Below, piece by piece: positions 29,824 through 39,989 of a stretch of DNA of 64,000 nt (the stretch's first letter is position 1; every line of letters starts with the position of its first letter). The translations under genes and the position numbers were made by a program. The notes beneath the pieces are model-generated. The model was not told the origin of the DNA. It saw only the letters and a program-made list of their open reading frames with translations, and searched no databases. The stretch covers positions 21,133 through 85,132 of the forward strand of contig JAJZTQ010000007.1 in the NCBI GenBank assembly GCA_021848825.1, in the 5' to 3' direction. This DNA comes from Pseudomonadota bacterium (GTDB taxonomy: Bacteria; Pseudomonadota; Gammaproteobacteria; Burkholderiales; JABEVD01).

Positions 29824-32185
29824 CGCCCCGGGAAGCGATATAGCGCTTCCTGTACTCGGACAGCGCCTTTTCCGCGCGCCCGAGTATCGAGTCTGGCGGA
29901 TAGCAAGGCTTCATTTCCCCGGCCGAGACGCCTGTCAGGAGGGCCACGCCCTCCATGGCATGGTCTATCGCATGGATGTGGAATGCTCCCCGCTCGACTG
30001 CTTCGACCACGTTTTTCTCGAGCATCAGATGGCGGCTGTTCCTTCCAGGCACGATCACGCCATGGGTTCCGTCCAGCCCGGCGTCCTGGCAGAGATTGAA
30101 GAAACCCTCGATTTTTTCGTTGATCCCGCCCACAGGCATGACTTCGCCGTGCATGTCTATCGCCCCTGTGACGGCAATCGACTGCGTCATCGGGCAGCCT
30201 GAAAGAATCGAAAGCAGCGCATACAATTCAGCCAGGGATGCCGAATCCCCTTCCACTCCGCCGTATTCCTGTTCGAAAACGAGGGAGGCGTCGAGACTCA
30301 AGGGAGCGATATGGGAAAAAAGCGAGCCGAGATAGGATTGCAGGATGAACACCCCCTTGTCGTGGTTGGGGCCCGAGAGTTCGACTTCCCGCTCGATGTT
30401 GAGCACGCCCCCCCGCCCTGAAATGGCTGTTGCCGAAACCCTGACCGGAAAGCCGAAAGCGTAATCCCCGAAATCGATCAGGGTGAGGCCGTTGATCTGC
30501 CCTGACCGCTTTCCCTTCAATTCGATCAGAAGATCTCCTTTCGCAGCAGCCCGCCTCAATTCCATTTCGGGGTAATCGTGGCGCTGCCTGCGCATGGCGA
30601 GCGCCTCCTCGACATCGATCCGCTCGACCCGATCTCCCTTCCTCTTCCCGCACAATGCAGCGCTTTCCAGCACCAGCATCTCGAGATGGGAAAATCTCGC
30701 GCTGAGCATTTCCTTGTCGCCTATCCTCCTGTGCGCGTCTTCCAGCGCCAGCGCAACCGCGTCGCTCGAGAAATGGGGAAGCGCATGCTCCATCGCGACA
30801 TTTGCGATCAGGATGGAAGCGGCCGAATGGGAATCCGGGCTTCCCGGGACGCTTTCGGCGAAATCGACCTTCACCCTGAAATGCCTCATGAAATCCTGAT
30901 CGATTTCCTCCAGTTCGTAATATTCTTCTCTCGAGCCTATCAGCACGATCCTGACCTTCAGTGGAACAGGCTCGGGTTCGAGCGAGATCGCGGATATCGC
31001 TGATGCGGAAGCCCCGGGTTCCTCGATATGGGCAAGACCGCTCCTCAAGAAGCGCCTGAGCTTCTCCCAAACGACCGGATCCCTGAGCAGATCGTCCGCA
31101 TGGAGCATCAGAAAGCCGCCGTTCGCCCTGAAAAGGCTTCCCGCCCTGATCCGGGTGAAATCCGTGACGAGCACGTCGTTTTCAACCTGGTAGTCCAGGC
31201 TTCCGAAAAGGGAATGATGCTGCGGATTGTCCTCGATCACGACCGGCGCGCCTGTCGTTCCGGAATTGTCGACGACAAGGTTGATCCTGAGTCGCGAAAG
31301 CCATTCCTCGCGCTCTTCCCTTTCCGAGTTCTCCTCGAAAATATGGAGATTGTCGATCAGGTTCGAGACCAGCCTATCCAGATAGGAAGCATATTTTTCG
31401 CGGTCATGAACGAAGCTCAAAAAGATCTCGAGCTTCACTGCTTCGCTCGCGATGACCGGCCTTGCGGTATCGATCTTCAGTTTCTGAAGCGCGTCATTCA
31501 TCTCCTTTTCTTCAGGATGCATGGCTTCGAGGAAATTCTGGATTTCCTTTCTCAGCAATTCCTCGGCGGAGTCGAGCGCCCTTCTCTTTTCGACAGGAAG
31601 CGTGAGCACTTCTTCTTCCAGCATCACCTGTCCGTTTTCACCGAGGGCGGTGAAAACGAGCCTCCCCTCCTCCCGCTTCAGCGCGAAATGATGGGTTTCA
31701 GCGAATCTCGAAAGCTTCGAGTAGGCGACCGATTCCTTTTCCCTGTATTGCTTCGTTATCCTGTCGGACGCGAGCTTGCAAGGCTGGCTCGACAGCGCTC
31801 GCGGCACTTCCTTCTGCAGATTTTCGACGAATTCGGCAAGGCCATGCCTGAGCTCCCTTCCCCTGCCCGGATCCAGCCAGAGAAAGGAAGGGCGCTCCGG
31901 CGAATCGAAATTGTGAAGAAAGCACAGATCCGGCGCCTCGGGTTTTTCCCCGGCGACTTCGCGAAGCAATCCTTTCAAGAGCGAAGAGCGCCCGCTTCCG
32001 GCCTCTCCGAGAACGAATAGATTGTAGTCCGGCTGGGGAATCGAAAGACCGAAGCGCGCCGCCTTCTCCGCCCTTTCCTGGCCTATCCAGGAAACCGCGC
32101 GGCCTGCAAGCTCGGAGGTATCGGAGAATCCAAGGCCGCTTATCGATAGCCTGAGCTCGCTGCCTTTCAGCTTTCGAACAGCCAT
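29810..32185 (-). CDS. Lon-like ATP-dependent protease (AAA + S16 domain)
   Basis: 791 residues of the LonB/'putative ATP-dependent protease' type rather than housekeeping LonA. It has no LonA N-domain. A P-loop GEAGSGRSSLLKG lies near residue 60, an insertion follows, and a C-terminal S16 domain carries the catalytic Ser in GDSASLAEL and Lys in GGINEKIEGFF. Substrates are unknown. WrbA-like lies 1 bp upstream, so the two are probably co-transcribed. Confidence 0.87.
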   Translation of the reverse strand: MAVRKLKGSELRLSISGLGFSDTSELAGRAVSWIGQERAEKAARFGLSIPQPDYNLFVLGEAGSGRSSLLKGLLREVAGEKPEAPDLCFLHNFDSPERPSFLWLDPGRGRELRHGLAEFVENLQKEVPRALSSQPCKLASDRITKQYREKESVAYSKLSRFAETHHFALKREEGRLVFTALGENGQVMLEEEVLTLPVEKRRALDSAEELLRKEIQNFLEAMHPEEKEMNDALQKLKIDTARPVIASEAVKLEIFLSFVHDREKYASYLDRLVSNLIDNLHIFEENSEREEREEWLSRLRINLVVDNSGTTGAPVVIEDNPQHHSLFGSLDYQVENDVLVTDFTRIRAGSLFRANGGFLMLHADDLLRDPVVWEKLRRFLRSGLAHIEEPGASASAISAISLEPEPVPLKVRIVLIGSREEYYELEEIDQDFMRHFRVKVDFAESVPGSPDSHSAASILIANVAMEHALPHFSSDAVALALEDAHRRIGDKEMLSARFSHLEMLVLESAALCGKRKGDRVERIDVEEALAMRRQRHDYPEMELRRAAAKGDLLIELKGKRSGQINGLTLIDFGDYAFGFPVRVSATAISGRGGVLNIEREVELSGPNHDKGVFILQSYLGSLFSHIAPLSLDASLVFEQEYGGVEGDSASLAELYALLSILSGCPMTQSIAVTGAIDMHGEVMPVGGINEKIEGFFNLCQDAGLDGTHGVIVPGRNSRHLMLEKNVVEAVERGAFHIHAIDHAMEGVALLTGVSAGEMKPCYPPDSILGRAEKALSEYRKRYIASRGVTPP

Positions 32186-32186
32186 T

Positions 32187-32804
<618 letters not shown>

Positions 32805-32836
32805 TTATTATATAGGAAGCTTTCAGACTCGCACCC

Positions 32837-34018
32837 ATGGACATAAAGAAGTTATCCTCATTCGCCCATTTCCTCATCAGACGATTCAACGAGGAACGCT
32901 GCCTCCAGGTTGCAGGCAGCCTCGCCTTCACGACGCTGCTTTCCATCGTTCCCATCCTCACCATCGCGCTCACGCTCGTTTCCGCCTTTCCGGTATTCTC
33001 CAGCATGACGGCGCATGTGAAGACTTTCATCTTTTCAAATCTCGTTCCGGAATCGGGCGCGAAGATCCTGTCCCTCTACGTGACCGAATTCTCGAGAAAT
33101 GCGGCAAAACTGACTGCGCTCGGCATCGTTTTCCTCGCGGTCACCGCATTCACCCTGATGTTCACCATAGACCATGTATTCAACACGATCTGGCGCGTCT
33201 CGAGAAAACGGAGCATGATCCACAGGTTATTGATCTACTGGGGCATGCTGACGATAGGCCCGCTACTGATAGGCGGAAGCCTCTCGATCACGTCGTGGCT
33301 GATCAGCCGTTCCGCGGAATTCGGACATTCCCCTCATGAAGTCGGCATCCTGTTGCTGAAGATCGTTCCCTTCCTGCTGACTGTCCTTGCCATGAGCCTG
33401 CTCTATCTGATCGTTCCGAATGCGGAGGTTTCGAGATACCACGCCCTGGCCGGGGGAACGATCGCGGGCACCGCATTCGAGGCGATGAAAGGCGGATTCG
33501 GCTGGTACATCACACATTTCACGACCTATACCCTGATCTACGGCGCCTTCTCGAGCATCCCGGTTTTCCTGCTGTGGATCTACATTTCATGGCTCATCAT
33601 GCTCTCCGGCGCATTGCTCACCGCTTCCCTTCCGCTCTACGAACTGGCCTCATGGCATATGAAGACCTTCCCCGGCAAGCGCTTCCACGATGCGCTCGGG
33701 ATCCTGAAAAAGCTGCAGGATGCGAGAAAGTCCGGGCATGCGGAATCGATCGAAAAACTTCATTTCGAACTGGAACTCGACCGCGATATCGCCAGATCCA
33801 TCCTGAACGATCTCTCGAAAAGCGACATCGTCAGGGAGACCCTGGATGGGGGATGGCTGCTCGCCAGGGATCCGGAGACGATTCTGCTTTCGGATCTCTA
33901 CAGGCTGACAGTATTCGATCCTGCCGAGCCCCTTCCCGGCATGCTGAACGAAAGGATCTCGAAATCGCTCGATGCCGAACTGGGCCTGTCGCTCGAAACC
34001 TTCATGAAGAGGCCATGA
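32837..34018 (+). CDS. yihY: YihY family inner-membrane protein
   Basis: 393 residues: about six membrane helices in the first 280 residues carrying the YihY/BrkB pattern (AGSLAFTTLLSIVPIL; WIYISWLIMLSGALLTA), then a soluble C-terminal region of about 110 residues. The family was once called RNase BN, an assignment later corrected in E. coli; its real role is unclear. Confidence 0.88.
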   Translation: MDIKKLSSFAHFLIRRFNEERCLQVAGSLAFTTLLSIVPILTIALTLVSAFPVFSSMTAHVKTFIFSNLVPESGAKILSLYVTEFSRNAAKLTALGIVFLAVTAFTLMFTIDHVFNTIWRVSRKRSMIHRLLIYWGMLTIGPLLIGGSLSITSWLISRSAEFGHSPHEVGILLLKIVPFLLTVLAMSLLYLIVPNAEVSRYHALAGGTIAGTAFEAMKGGFGWYITHFTTYTLIYGAFSSIPVFLLWIYISWLIMLSGALLTASLPLYELASWHMKTFPGKRFHDALGILKKLQDARKSGHAESIEKLHFELELDRDIARSILNDLSKSDIVRETLDGGWLLARDPETILLSDLYRLTVFDPAEPLPGMLNERISKSLDAELGLSLETFMKRP

Positions 34019-34030
34019 TATACTTCAAAA

Positions 34031-34456
34031 ATGATCCGCCTTTTCCTCATCCTCCTTCTCTTCTCCCTCTCCGCCCAGGCCGACGAATTCGCCTTCAAGG
34101 ACATGAAGGGACAAGTGCTGAAGCTCTCGAATTACAGGGGGAAATGGGTGCTGGTCAACTTCTGGTCGCCGCAGGACCCTTCATCCAGGAAGGAGATTTC
34201 CGAACTCGCCGGTCTTTCCGCCAAACTTGTCGTGATCGGGATTGCAATGAACTACAGGGATTCCAAATCGGTGATCGACTTCGCGACAGCCAACCGCATT
34301 CCCTATCCAATCGTGCTGGGGACAGACGACATCGCCGAAGAGATAGGGGAGCTCCAGGGAATTCCCGCGAACTTCCTCTACAACCCTTCGGGAGACCTCG
34401 TTGCCGCAAAGGCAGGCGCAATCAGGAGGGAAGACGTGGAAAGGATGATCCGCTAG
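34031..34456 (+). CDS. Thioredoxin-fold TlpA-like secreted protein lacking the CxxC
   Basis: 141 residues: signal peptide (about 1-17, cleaved near AQA-DE), then a TlpA/AhpC-like thioredoxin fold. The strand normally followed by WCxxC reads LVNFWSPQDPSSRKE, so both redox cysteines are replaced (Asp and Ser) and the protein has no cysteine. The cis-Pro region LQGIPANFLYNPSG is kept. It may be a binding or structural relative rather than an oxidoreductase. It follows yihY by 12 bp and converges on the lytic transglycosylase. Confidence 0.75.
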   Translation: MIRLFLILLLFSLSAQADEFAFKDMKGQVLKLSNYRGKWVLVNFWSPQDPSSRKEISELAGLSAKLVVIGIAMNYRDSKSVIDFATANRIPYPIVLGTDDIAEEIGELQGIPANFLYNPSGDLVAAKAGAIRREDVERMIR

Positions 34457-34460
34457 GAAA

Positions 34461-35057
34461 TCATCTCCCGGCGACATCCTGTCTGTAGGCCCACGGGCCG
34501 CGCCATGCAGCCGACACCAGGGCCGGATAGCCTGGCTGGCCGAGGCTGCCGTTGTATCTTCCCAATGCCCTGGAAAGATCCCCCTTCTCGATATCCAGAT
34601 AATAACGCAGGATGGTGCAGCCGTATCTCAGATTGGTCCTCAGCTGGAAGAGATCCTGGCCCCTTGTTCCGATCTCGTCGACCCAGAAGGGCATCACCTG
34701 CATGTAGCCCCTCGCCCCCGCATTCGATACTGCATACTTCCTGAAATTGCTCTCCACCTGGATCAGCGCCAGGACGAGCTGGGAATCGAGCCCCGCGCGG
34801 CTCGCCTCGTACTGCACGGTCTTCAGAAAATCCGTCCTGGTCTGCCTGTCTGGCATCTTCCGTTCCAGCCTTCTCGACATCTCCGAAAGCCATGCCTCCC
34901 CTTCCGCCGTGTTGTCGAAAACCAGATGAGGGCTCGATTGGTCGCTCACCGATTGCTGGAGCAATGCCCGGACAGCTGCCGAAAGCGCCTCGTAGGCCTG
35001 GTTTCCGGCATAGGCACTTGAAGAAAGGATGAGCAGGAAGAATGTCAGGATGCGCAT
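34461..35057 (-). CDS. Slt-family lytic transglycosylase
   Basis: 198 residues with a signal peptide (1-17). The soluble lytic transglycosylase domain has the catalytic Glu in [19 protein letters not shown], then YMQVMPFW and a terminal region [14 protein letters not shown]. It cleaves murein to anhydromuropeptides. The 5' end overlaps the proS 3' end by 13 bp, so it is co-transcribed with proS, an arrangement seen in other betaproteobacteria. Confidence 0.9.
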   Translation of the reverse strand: MRILTFFLLILSSSAYAGNQAYEALSAAVRALLQQSVSDQSSPHLVFDNTAEGEAWLSEMSRRLERKMPDRQTRTDFLKTVQYEASRAGLDSQLVLALIQVESNFRKYAVSNAGARGYMQVMPFWVDEIGTRGQDLFQLRTNLRYGCTILRYYLDIEKGDLSRALGRYNGSLGQPGYPALVSAAWRGPWAYRQDVAGR

Positions 35058-36748
35058 AGGCTCTTCAGGAATGCCTCCAATTCCTCGAGCGCGATGTTTC
35101 TTGGCGCCGACTCCCTTCTCCCCTGGTACTCTATCTTTCCTTCCTTGAGCCCTCTCTCCCCGACGACGATCCTGTGAGGAATGCCGATGAGCTCCATGTC
35201 GGCGAACATCACGCCCGGACGCTCGTCCCTGTCGTCGAAGAGCACATCCATCCCCATTCCGCAGAGACGCTCGTACAGGGATTCAGCCGCTTCCCTCACG
35301 GCTTCGCTCTTCTTCATGCCTATCGGGACGATAGCGATCGAAAAAGGCGAAATGGCTTCGGGAAAACAGATCCCTTTTTCGTCGTGGTTCTGCTCGATCG
35401 CGGCAGCGACGATTCGCGACACCCCTATTCCGTAGCACCCCATTTCCATGATCTTCGATTGACCGTTTTCATCGAGGAAAGAGGCATCGAGCTTCTCCGA
35501 ATATTTCGTCCTCAGCTGGAAGATGTGTCCCACCTCTATCCCCCTGCATATCTCCAGGAATCCCTTGCCGTCCGGGCTTTCGTCTCCATGGACGACATTC
35601 CTGATGTCCTCGATCCGGGCTGGCTCTGCAAGATCCCTGCCGAAATTCACCCCGGCCAGATGGAAGCCGTTTTCGTTGGCGCCGCAAACGAAATCCGAAA
35701 GAGCCAAAACCGATCTGTCCGCGATCACGGCAATATCGGACCCGACAGGGCCGATATAGCCCGGCCTGCATCCCATGCAACTTTGCACTTCTTCTTCCGT
35801 CGCGAAGCGCCATCCCTCGACGATCTTTCCGAGCTTGATTTCGTTCAGCTGATGATCCCCCCGCAGGAGAAGCAGATGGGGATGCCCAGAACCTGAAATC
35901 ACCAGGAGCGACTTCACCACCTTCTTCGAGGGAACGCCCAGGTATGAACAGACTTCCTCTATCGTCTTCGCGCCTGGCGTCGCCACCTTGATCATGTCGA
36001 TCGAAGGATCCGAACGTTTCTCCGAAGGCATGACCGCTTCGGCGAGTTCGACGTTCGCCGCATAGTCCGAATCGGGGCAGAATGCGATGGCATCCTCCCC
36101 GGAATCGGCCAGAACATGGAATTCGTGCGAACCCGTTCCGCCTATCGAACCCGTGTCCGCCGCAACCGCCCTGAACTTGAGCCCCAGGCGCTCGAATATG
36201 CTGCAGTATGTCCTGTGCATGACCCTGTAGGTCTCCTCCAGGCTCTCGTAGTCCGCATGGAAGGAATAGGCGTCCTTCATCACGAATTCCCTCGCCCTCA
36301 TCACCCCGAAGCGCGGCCTGATCTCGTCCCTGAATTTCGTCTGGATCTGGTAGAAATTGAGGGGGAGCGCCCGATAGCTCTTCACTTCCCGTCTGACGAC
36401 ATCCGTGATCACTTCCTCGTGTGTGGGACCGAAGCAGAAATCCCGCTGATGCCTGTCCTTCAGGCGAAGCAATTCAGCGCCGTAGAAATCCCATCTTCCG
36501 GACTCCTGCCAGAGCTCGGCAGGCTGGACAGCAGGCATCAGAAGCTCGAGAGCGCCTGCCGCATTCATTTCCTCGCGCACCACCGCCTCCACTTTGCGCA
36601 GCACCTTGAGTCCGATCGGCATCCAGGTATAGAGCCCGCTCGCAAGCCGCTTGATGAGCCCTGCTCTCAGCATCAGCCTGTGGCTGACAAGCTCAGCCTC
36701 GGAAGGGGCTTCCTTGAGGGTGGATATGAAGAATCTTGAGGTACGCAT
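35045..36748 (-). CDS. proS: Prolyl-tRNA synthetase (bacterial type with editing insertion)
   Basis: 567 residues. Class II motifs lie in the first third ([40 protein letters not shown]). An inserted YbaK-type editing domain (about 225-390) and a C-terminal anticodon-binding domain follow. Length is that of typical ProS. Divergent from rppH across an intergenic region that holds a MITE. Confidence 0.97.
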   Translation of the reverse strand: MRTSRFFISTLKEAPSEAELVSHRLMLRAGLIKRLASGLYTWMPIGLKVLRKVEAVVREEMNAAGALELLMPAVQPAELWQESGRWDFYGAELLRLKDRHQRDFCFGPTHEEVITDVVRREVKSYRALPLNFYQIQTKFRDEIRPRFGVMRAREFVMKDAYSFHADYESLEETYRVMHRTYCSIFERLGLKFRAVAADTGSIGGTGSHEFHVLADSGEDAIAFCPDSDYAANVELAEAVMPSEKRSDPSIDMIKVATPGAKTIEEVCSYLGVPSKKVVKSLLVISGSGHPHLLLLRGDHQLNEIKLGKIVEGWRFATEEEVQSCMGCRPGYIGPVGSDIAVIADRSVLALSDFVCGANENGFHLAGVNFGRDLAEPARIEDIRNVVHGDESPDGKGFLEICRGIEVGHIFQLRTKYSEKLDASFLDENGQSKIMEMGCYGIGVSRIVAAAIEQNHDEKGICFPEAISPFSIAIVPIGMKKSEAVREAAESLYERLCGMGMDVLFDDRDERPGVMFADMELIGIPHRIVVGERGLKEGKIEYQGRRESAPRNIALEELEAFLKSLCAS

Positions 36749-36775
36749 GACGCCTTTCCATTGTTAGAAGATTAG

Positions 36776-36984
36776 GGAACCACTGATTTATTCCCATACG
36801 GTCGCGACGCGACTTTGGGGGATGATATTCGAGGCGCGCGGCGAAGTCGAATGGTCATTCCATTCGCGAGCCGGGCAACAAAGAAGATCGCCCGCAAAGC
36901 CCCGTCCATTTTGGTTGCGTGAAAACGAAGCGCAGCGCAGTTTTCCCAGCAACGCGATTTGCGCGGGAATAAATCAGTGGTTCC
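36776..36984. mobile_element. 209-bp MITE with 20-bp perfect terminal inverted repeats and TTAG target duplication
   Basis: The left end GGAACCACTGATTTATTCCC (36776-36795) is exactly inverted at 36965-36984. Both ends are flanked by TTAG (36772-36775 and 36985-36988), a 4-bp direct duplication. No transposase is encoded; short ORFs inside look random. Internal palindromes include CGAATGG-tcat-TCCATTCG. The YTAR-type duplication suggests mobilisation by an IS5-group transposase (inference). The element fills most of the 342-bp proS/rppH intergenic region; the rest holds only the rppH leader. Confidence 0.85.
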
Positions 36985-37090
36985 TTAGCCTATTTTATCC
37001 TGAACCTCCCAATTTAGAAGAAACTTATCATTCTTTCCTTCCTTCGCGAAATGTGAAAGAATTGTGATAGGAGAATTATCGGGGCCAATC

Positions 37091-37606
37091 ATGATCGACC
37101 GTGATGGATACCGCCCCAATGTCGGCATCGTTCTTTGCAATGCGAAGAACGAGGTTTTCTGGGGCAAGCGGATAAGACAGCATTCATGGCAATTCCCGCA
37201 AGGCGGGATCAAGCATGGCGAAACACCGGAACAGGCGATGTACCGGGAACTGATGGAGGAAGTGGGGCTTTCACCTGAGCATGTCAGGATACTGGGTAGG
37301 ACGCGCGAATGGCTTCGCTACGAAGTGCCGCAGAACTGGGTGAGAAGGGAATGGAGCAGTCATTACAAGGGGCAGAAGCAGATCTGGTTCCTGCTGAGGC
37401 TGACAGGAAGGGACAGCGACGTCTGCCTTCGCTCGTCCGAACATCCTGAATTCGATGCATGGCGCTGGAACCATTACTGGATCCCGCTCAACACCGTGAT
37501 CGAATTCAAGAGAGAAGTCTACAGGCAAGCCCTTCAGGAGCTTTCAAGATTCCTCCATCTTCCGCCCAGGGAAGGGGCGAAGGAAGAAAGAATCATGACT
37601 GGCTAG
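37091..37606 (+). CDS. rppH: RNA pyrophosphohydrolase (Nudix)
   Basis: 171 residues from the ATG at 37091 ([15 protein letters not shown]). The Nudix box is complete: [12 protein letters not shown] followed by [10 protein letters not shown]. It removes pyrophosphate from triphosphorylated mRNA 5' ends and so triggers decay. Divergent from proS, the conserved betaproteobacterial pair. The end overlaps the convergent glycine-zipper gene by 14 bp. Twelve of its 20 arginines use AGG/AGA. Confidence 0.95.
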   Translation: MIDRDGYRPNVGIVLCNAKNEVFWGKRIRQHSWQFPQGGIKHGETPEQAMYRELMEEVGLSPEHVRILGRTREWLRYEVPQNWVRREWSSHYKGQKQIWFLLRLTGRDSDVCLRSSEHPEFDAWRWNHYWIPLNTVIEFKREVYRQALQELSRFLHLPPREGAKEERIMTG

Positions 37607-38147
37607 CAGGACCCTGCGATCCCGGCACGATATGGCCGTCCTTGACGGGGATGCGGGGGCCGGGATCGTGGTCCATGTTGACGGTTTCGTTCTTGCCGTT
37701 CAGCCTGTAAGTCACCCTGTACCCTAGCTTCTTCTTCTCGGTCGAATATTCCGTCCTGCAGTTCTTTTCGATCACCGTCTGTCTGTCGGATTTCTGCATG
37801 TTCTCCTGAACCTGGTTTCCCGCATAGCCGCCTGCCGCAGCGCCTGCCAGGGTCGCAATGGTCCTGCCGCTGCCGTTCCCGATCTGGTTGCCCAGCACGC
37901 CGCCGAGAATCGCGCCGACCGCCGTTCCTGCAATCCTGTTCGTATCCTGCACTGGCGCCTGCCTGCTCACGGCCTCGTCCCTGCACACCCTGTGCGGCGT
38001 CCTGATATTCTGGTCCACTTCCTGCACGCTGATCACTTCAGCGTAACTCGGCCCCGACTTGTGCAGCACCTCGTAGCCCGCAATGCCGCCTATCGCGGTG
38101 GCTGCCGCAGCGCCTCCTATAAGCCCCGTCAACAATGATTTGTTCAT
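37593..38147 (-). CDS. Glycine-zipper 2TM-domain protein
   Basis: 184 residues from the ATG at 38147 (AAGGAGAGG upstream). An N-terminal hydrophobic segment ([20 protein letters not shown]) may be an uncleaved anchor. A glycine zipper follows, [17 protein letters not shown] and [15 protein letters not shown], as in SlyB/Rickettsia 17-kDa-antigen relatives. The tail is a small beta-rich domain with a conserved Cys in NCRTEY. There is no lipobox. Inferred envelope-associated. Confidence 0.8.
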   Translation of the reverse strand: MNKSLLTGLIGGAAAATAIGGIAGYEVLHKSGPSYAEVISVQEVDQNIRTPHRVCRDEAVSRQAPVQDTNRIAGTAVGAILGGVLGNQIGNGSGRTIATLAGAAAGGYAGNQVQENMQKSDRQTVIEKNCRTEYSTEKKKLGYRVTYRLNGKNETVNMDHDPGPRIPVKDGHIVPGSQGPASQS

Positions 38148-38225
38148 GATCCTCTCCTTACCCGAATCCGATTCGGCCATACAATATTATAGGAATTTTG
38201 ACTGATTCGAGAAAGAAGATTTGCC

Positions 38226-38357
38226 ATGGAAATGAAGAAAATCAGCGGAAAGCTGAGCGCCATGGGCTGGGACAGGCGGAAAAGAATGCTGGCCGCGGCG
38301 CTCGGAGACGGCTCCGTTCCCGAATACAGGGGCATAGGCGAGGAAATCTGGCCTTAA
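38226..38357 (+). CDS. 43-residue basic small protein, unknown
   Basis: Short ORF with two adjacent in-frame ATGs (codons 1 and 3) and a basic centre (GWDRRKRMLAAALGD) ending IGEEIWP. The ribosome site is weak (AGAAAGA). Codon use resembles the neighbours, including AGG/AGA arginine. It lies alone between the divergent glycine-zipper gene and the Cache gene, 48 bp before the latter. Possibly a real small protein; not recognised. Confidence 0.4.
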   Translation: MEMKKISGKLSAMGWDRRKRMLAAALGDGSVPEYRGIGEEIWP

Positions 38358-38404
38358 CGCCGAAGCTCGACTAGGATGGAATGAGCGCTTCCCGGAGATC
38401 GCGC

Positions 38405-39871
38405 ATGAAGAAGCTCCTTTTCCTCCTGCTGGCAATGCTCCTGAGCGGGGCAGCTTTTTCCGCTCCTGCAGAACAAGATCTGAAACCGGCTCTTGTCAAT
38501 GCCGCTGCAGGCTATCTGGACGATCTTTCCATGGACGTCCTGGCGATGCTGAAGATCGCAGCCGAGACCCCCGAAGCAAGAAAGGGCGAATGGGAAGGCA
38601 TCAGGCGCTATCTCGCGGAGGCGGAAAAACGCGTTCCAGGCGTTTATTTCTATGTTCTTCCGGACGGCAACTATTACACCCTTGAGCGGAATTTCACCAA
38701 CCTGAACCTCATGAACAGGGGTTATTTCAAGCCGCTCTTCGAAGGCATGCCGGTGAAGGGCTACGAGGTCTACAGCCGTTCTTCAGGCAAGAAATCCGCG
38801 GTGATGGCAGAACCCATCGTGGTCGACGGCAGGGTGACAGGCGCGCTCGGCGCCTCCCTGTTCCTCGATGAACTGCATGCTAGGCTGAATGCCCGGTTCG
38901 AGCTGCCTGCCGACTATACCTGGTTCGTCGTCAACGACGAGGGACTCGTGATCCTCGATTCGGAAAAGGATTTCATCTTCATGAATGCGCTGACCCAGGG
39001 CGGGGATTCGCTGAAGGAAGCCATGCTCGAATCGCTGAAAGGGGAAAGCGGCAAAATCCGGTACGAAATGGACGGCCATGCAAGGGACGCTGTCTACAGG
39101 AAGCTGTCTTCGCTCGACTGGTGGATGATCCTCGCAAAAAAGCAGGAGGAAGGGGGCGCTGCCGAGATTTCTCTGAATACTTTCGTGCCCAAGCTCCAGG
39201 GTGAACTCGATTCAATTGACGAAAAGACAAGGAAGCTGCTTTCTGGCGCGAAAATAAACTGGGACAACGAAGCGGAGGTCCGCAAAACGCTCGATGCCGC
39301 CCTCAGGCAATCCCGTCTGATATTCGAGGCCGTTTACGTGGATGAAAAAGGCCGAATGAGGTATATCGAGCCCCACGATTACGTGAATTTCGAGGGATCG
39401 GACATCAGCAGTCAGGAACATGTCATCTCCATGCTGAGGCGGCACCGTCCCGTATTCAGCTCTGGATTCCCCGCAGTGGAGGGCTTCCAAGCCGTTGTCA
39501 TCGCCTATCCGGTTTACGATCAGCGCGGCAGATTCAAGGGTTCCCTGAGCATCCTGATGCGCCCGGAACTGATGCTCAGGACGCTCCTGAAGGAGGTGAA
39601 GATCCCTGCAGATCACGAATTGTGGGTGATGCAGCCTGACGGCATGATCGTCTACGACGAAGACAGAAGGGAAATAGGCAAGAATCTCTTCACCGACTCG
39701 AGCCGCGAAAGCCTCGTGAAACTCGCCCATGAAATAAGCGCAGAACCGCAAGGACAGGGCGATTATGTCGGCCTGAAAGGAAATGAAAAAACGACAAAGG
39801 CGGCAAGCTGGGGCACGGTCAGCCTTTTCGGCCGCGACTGGCGGGTGGTGCTCGCGCATCCCGTGAAGTGA
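38405..39871 (+). CDS. Periplasmic double-Cache sensor-type protein without output domain
   Basis: 488 residues from the ATG at 38405. Signal peptide (about 1-20, cleaved near AFS-AP), then two Cache-like domains: about 25-245 (GVYFYVLPDGNYYTLERNF; GYEVYSRSSGKKSAVMAEP) and about 265-485 (FEAVYVDEKGRMRYIEPHDY; DHELWVMQPDGMIVYDEDRR). No membrane helix or signalling domain follows, so it would be a free periplasmic ligand-binding protein. Cache domains normally sense small molecules for chemoreceptors or kinases; the partner here is unknown. Confidence 0.75.
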   Translation: MKKLLFLLLAMLLSGAAFSAPAEQDLKPALVNAAAGYLDDLSMDVLAMLKIAAETPEARKGEWEGIRRYLAEAEKRVPGVYFYVLPDGNYYTLERNFTNLNLMNRGYFKPLFEGMPVKGYEVYSRSSGKKSAVMAEPIVVDGRVTGALGASLFLDELHARLNARFELPADYTWFVVNDEGLVILDSEKDFIFMNALTQGGDSLKEAMLESLKGESGKIRYEMDGHARDAVYRKLSSLDWWMILAKKQEEGGAAEISLNTFVPKLQGELDSIDEKTRKLLSGAKINWDNEAEVRKTLDAALRQSRLIFEAVYVDEKGRMRYIEPHDYVNFEGSDISSQEHVISMLRRHRPVFSSGFPAVEGFQAVVIAYPVYDQRGRFKGSLSILMRPELMLRTLLKEVKIPADHELWVMQPDGMIVYDEDRREIGKNLFTDSSRESLVKLAHEISAEPQGQGDYVGLKGNEKTTKAASWGTVSLFGRDWRVVLAHPVK

Positions 39872-39905
39872 GGCTTCCCGGTCCCAATACCATTGCCAAT
39901 TTTTC

Positions 39906-39933
39906 TTGACACCTGCGCCTTCTGGGCTAACTT
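39906..39933 (+). promoter_or_regulatory. Promoter of the papain-like protease gene
   Basis: Perfect -35 TTGACA (39906-39911), 16-bp spacer, -10 TAACTT (39928-39933). A near-perfect ribosome site AAGGAGGT follows, about 5 nt before the ATG at 39990. Confidence 0.55.
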
Positions 39934-39989
39934 GAGAACTGGAAGAGGGGATTCTATACGCATCATGAAATCAATTGAAGGAGGTTATC

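Noticed and set aside
36822..37067. 81-codon open frame within the MITE
   Set aside because: It spans the right terminal repeat and has no domain or ribosome site; not a transposase remnant that can be supported.
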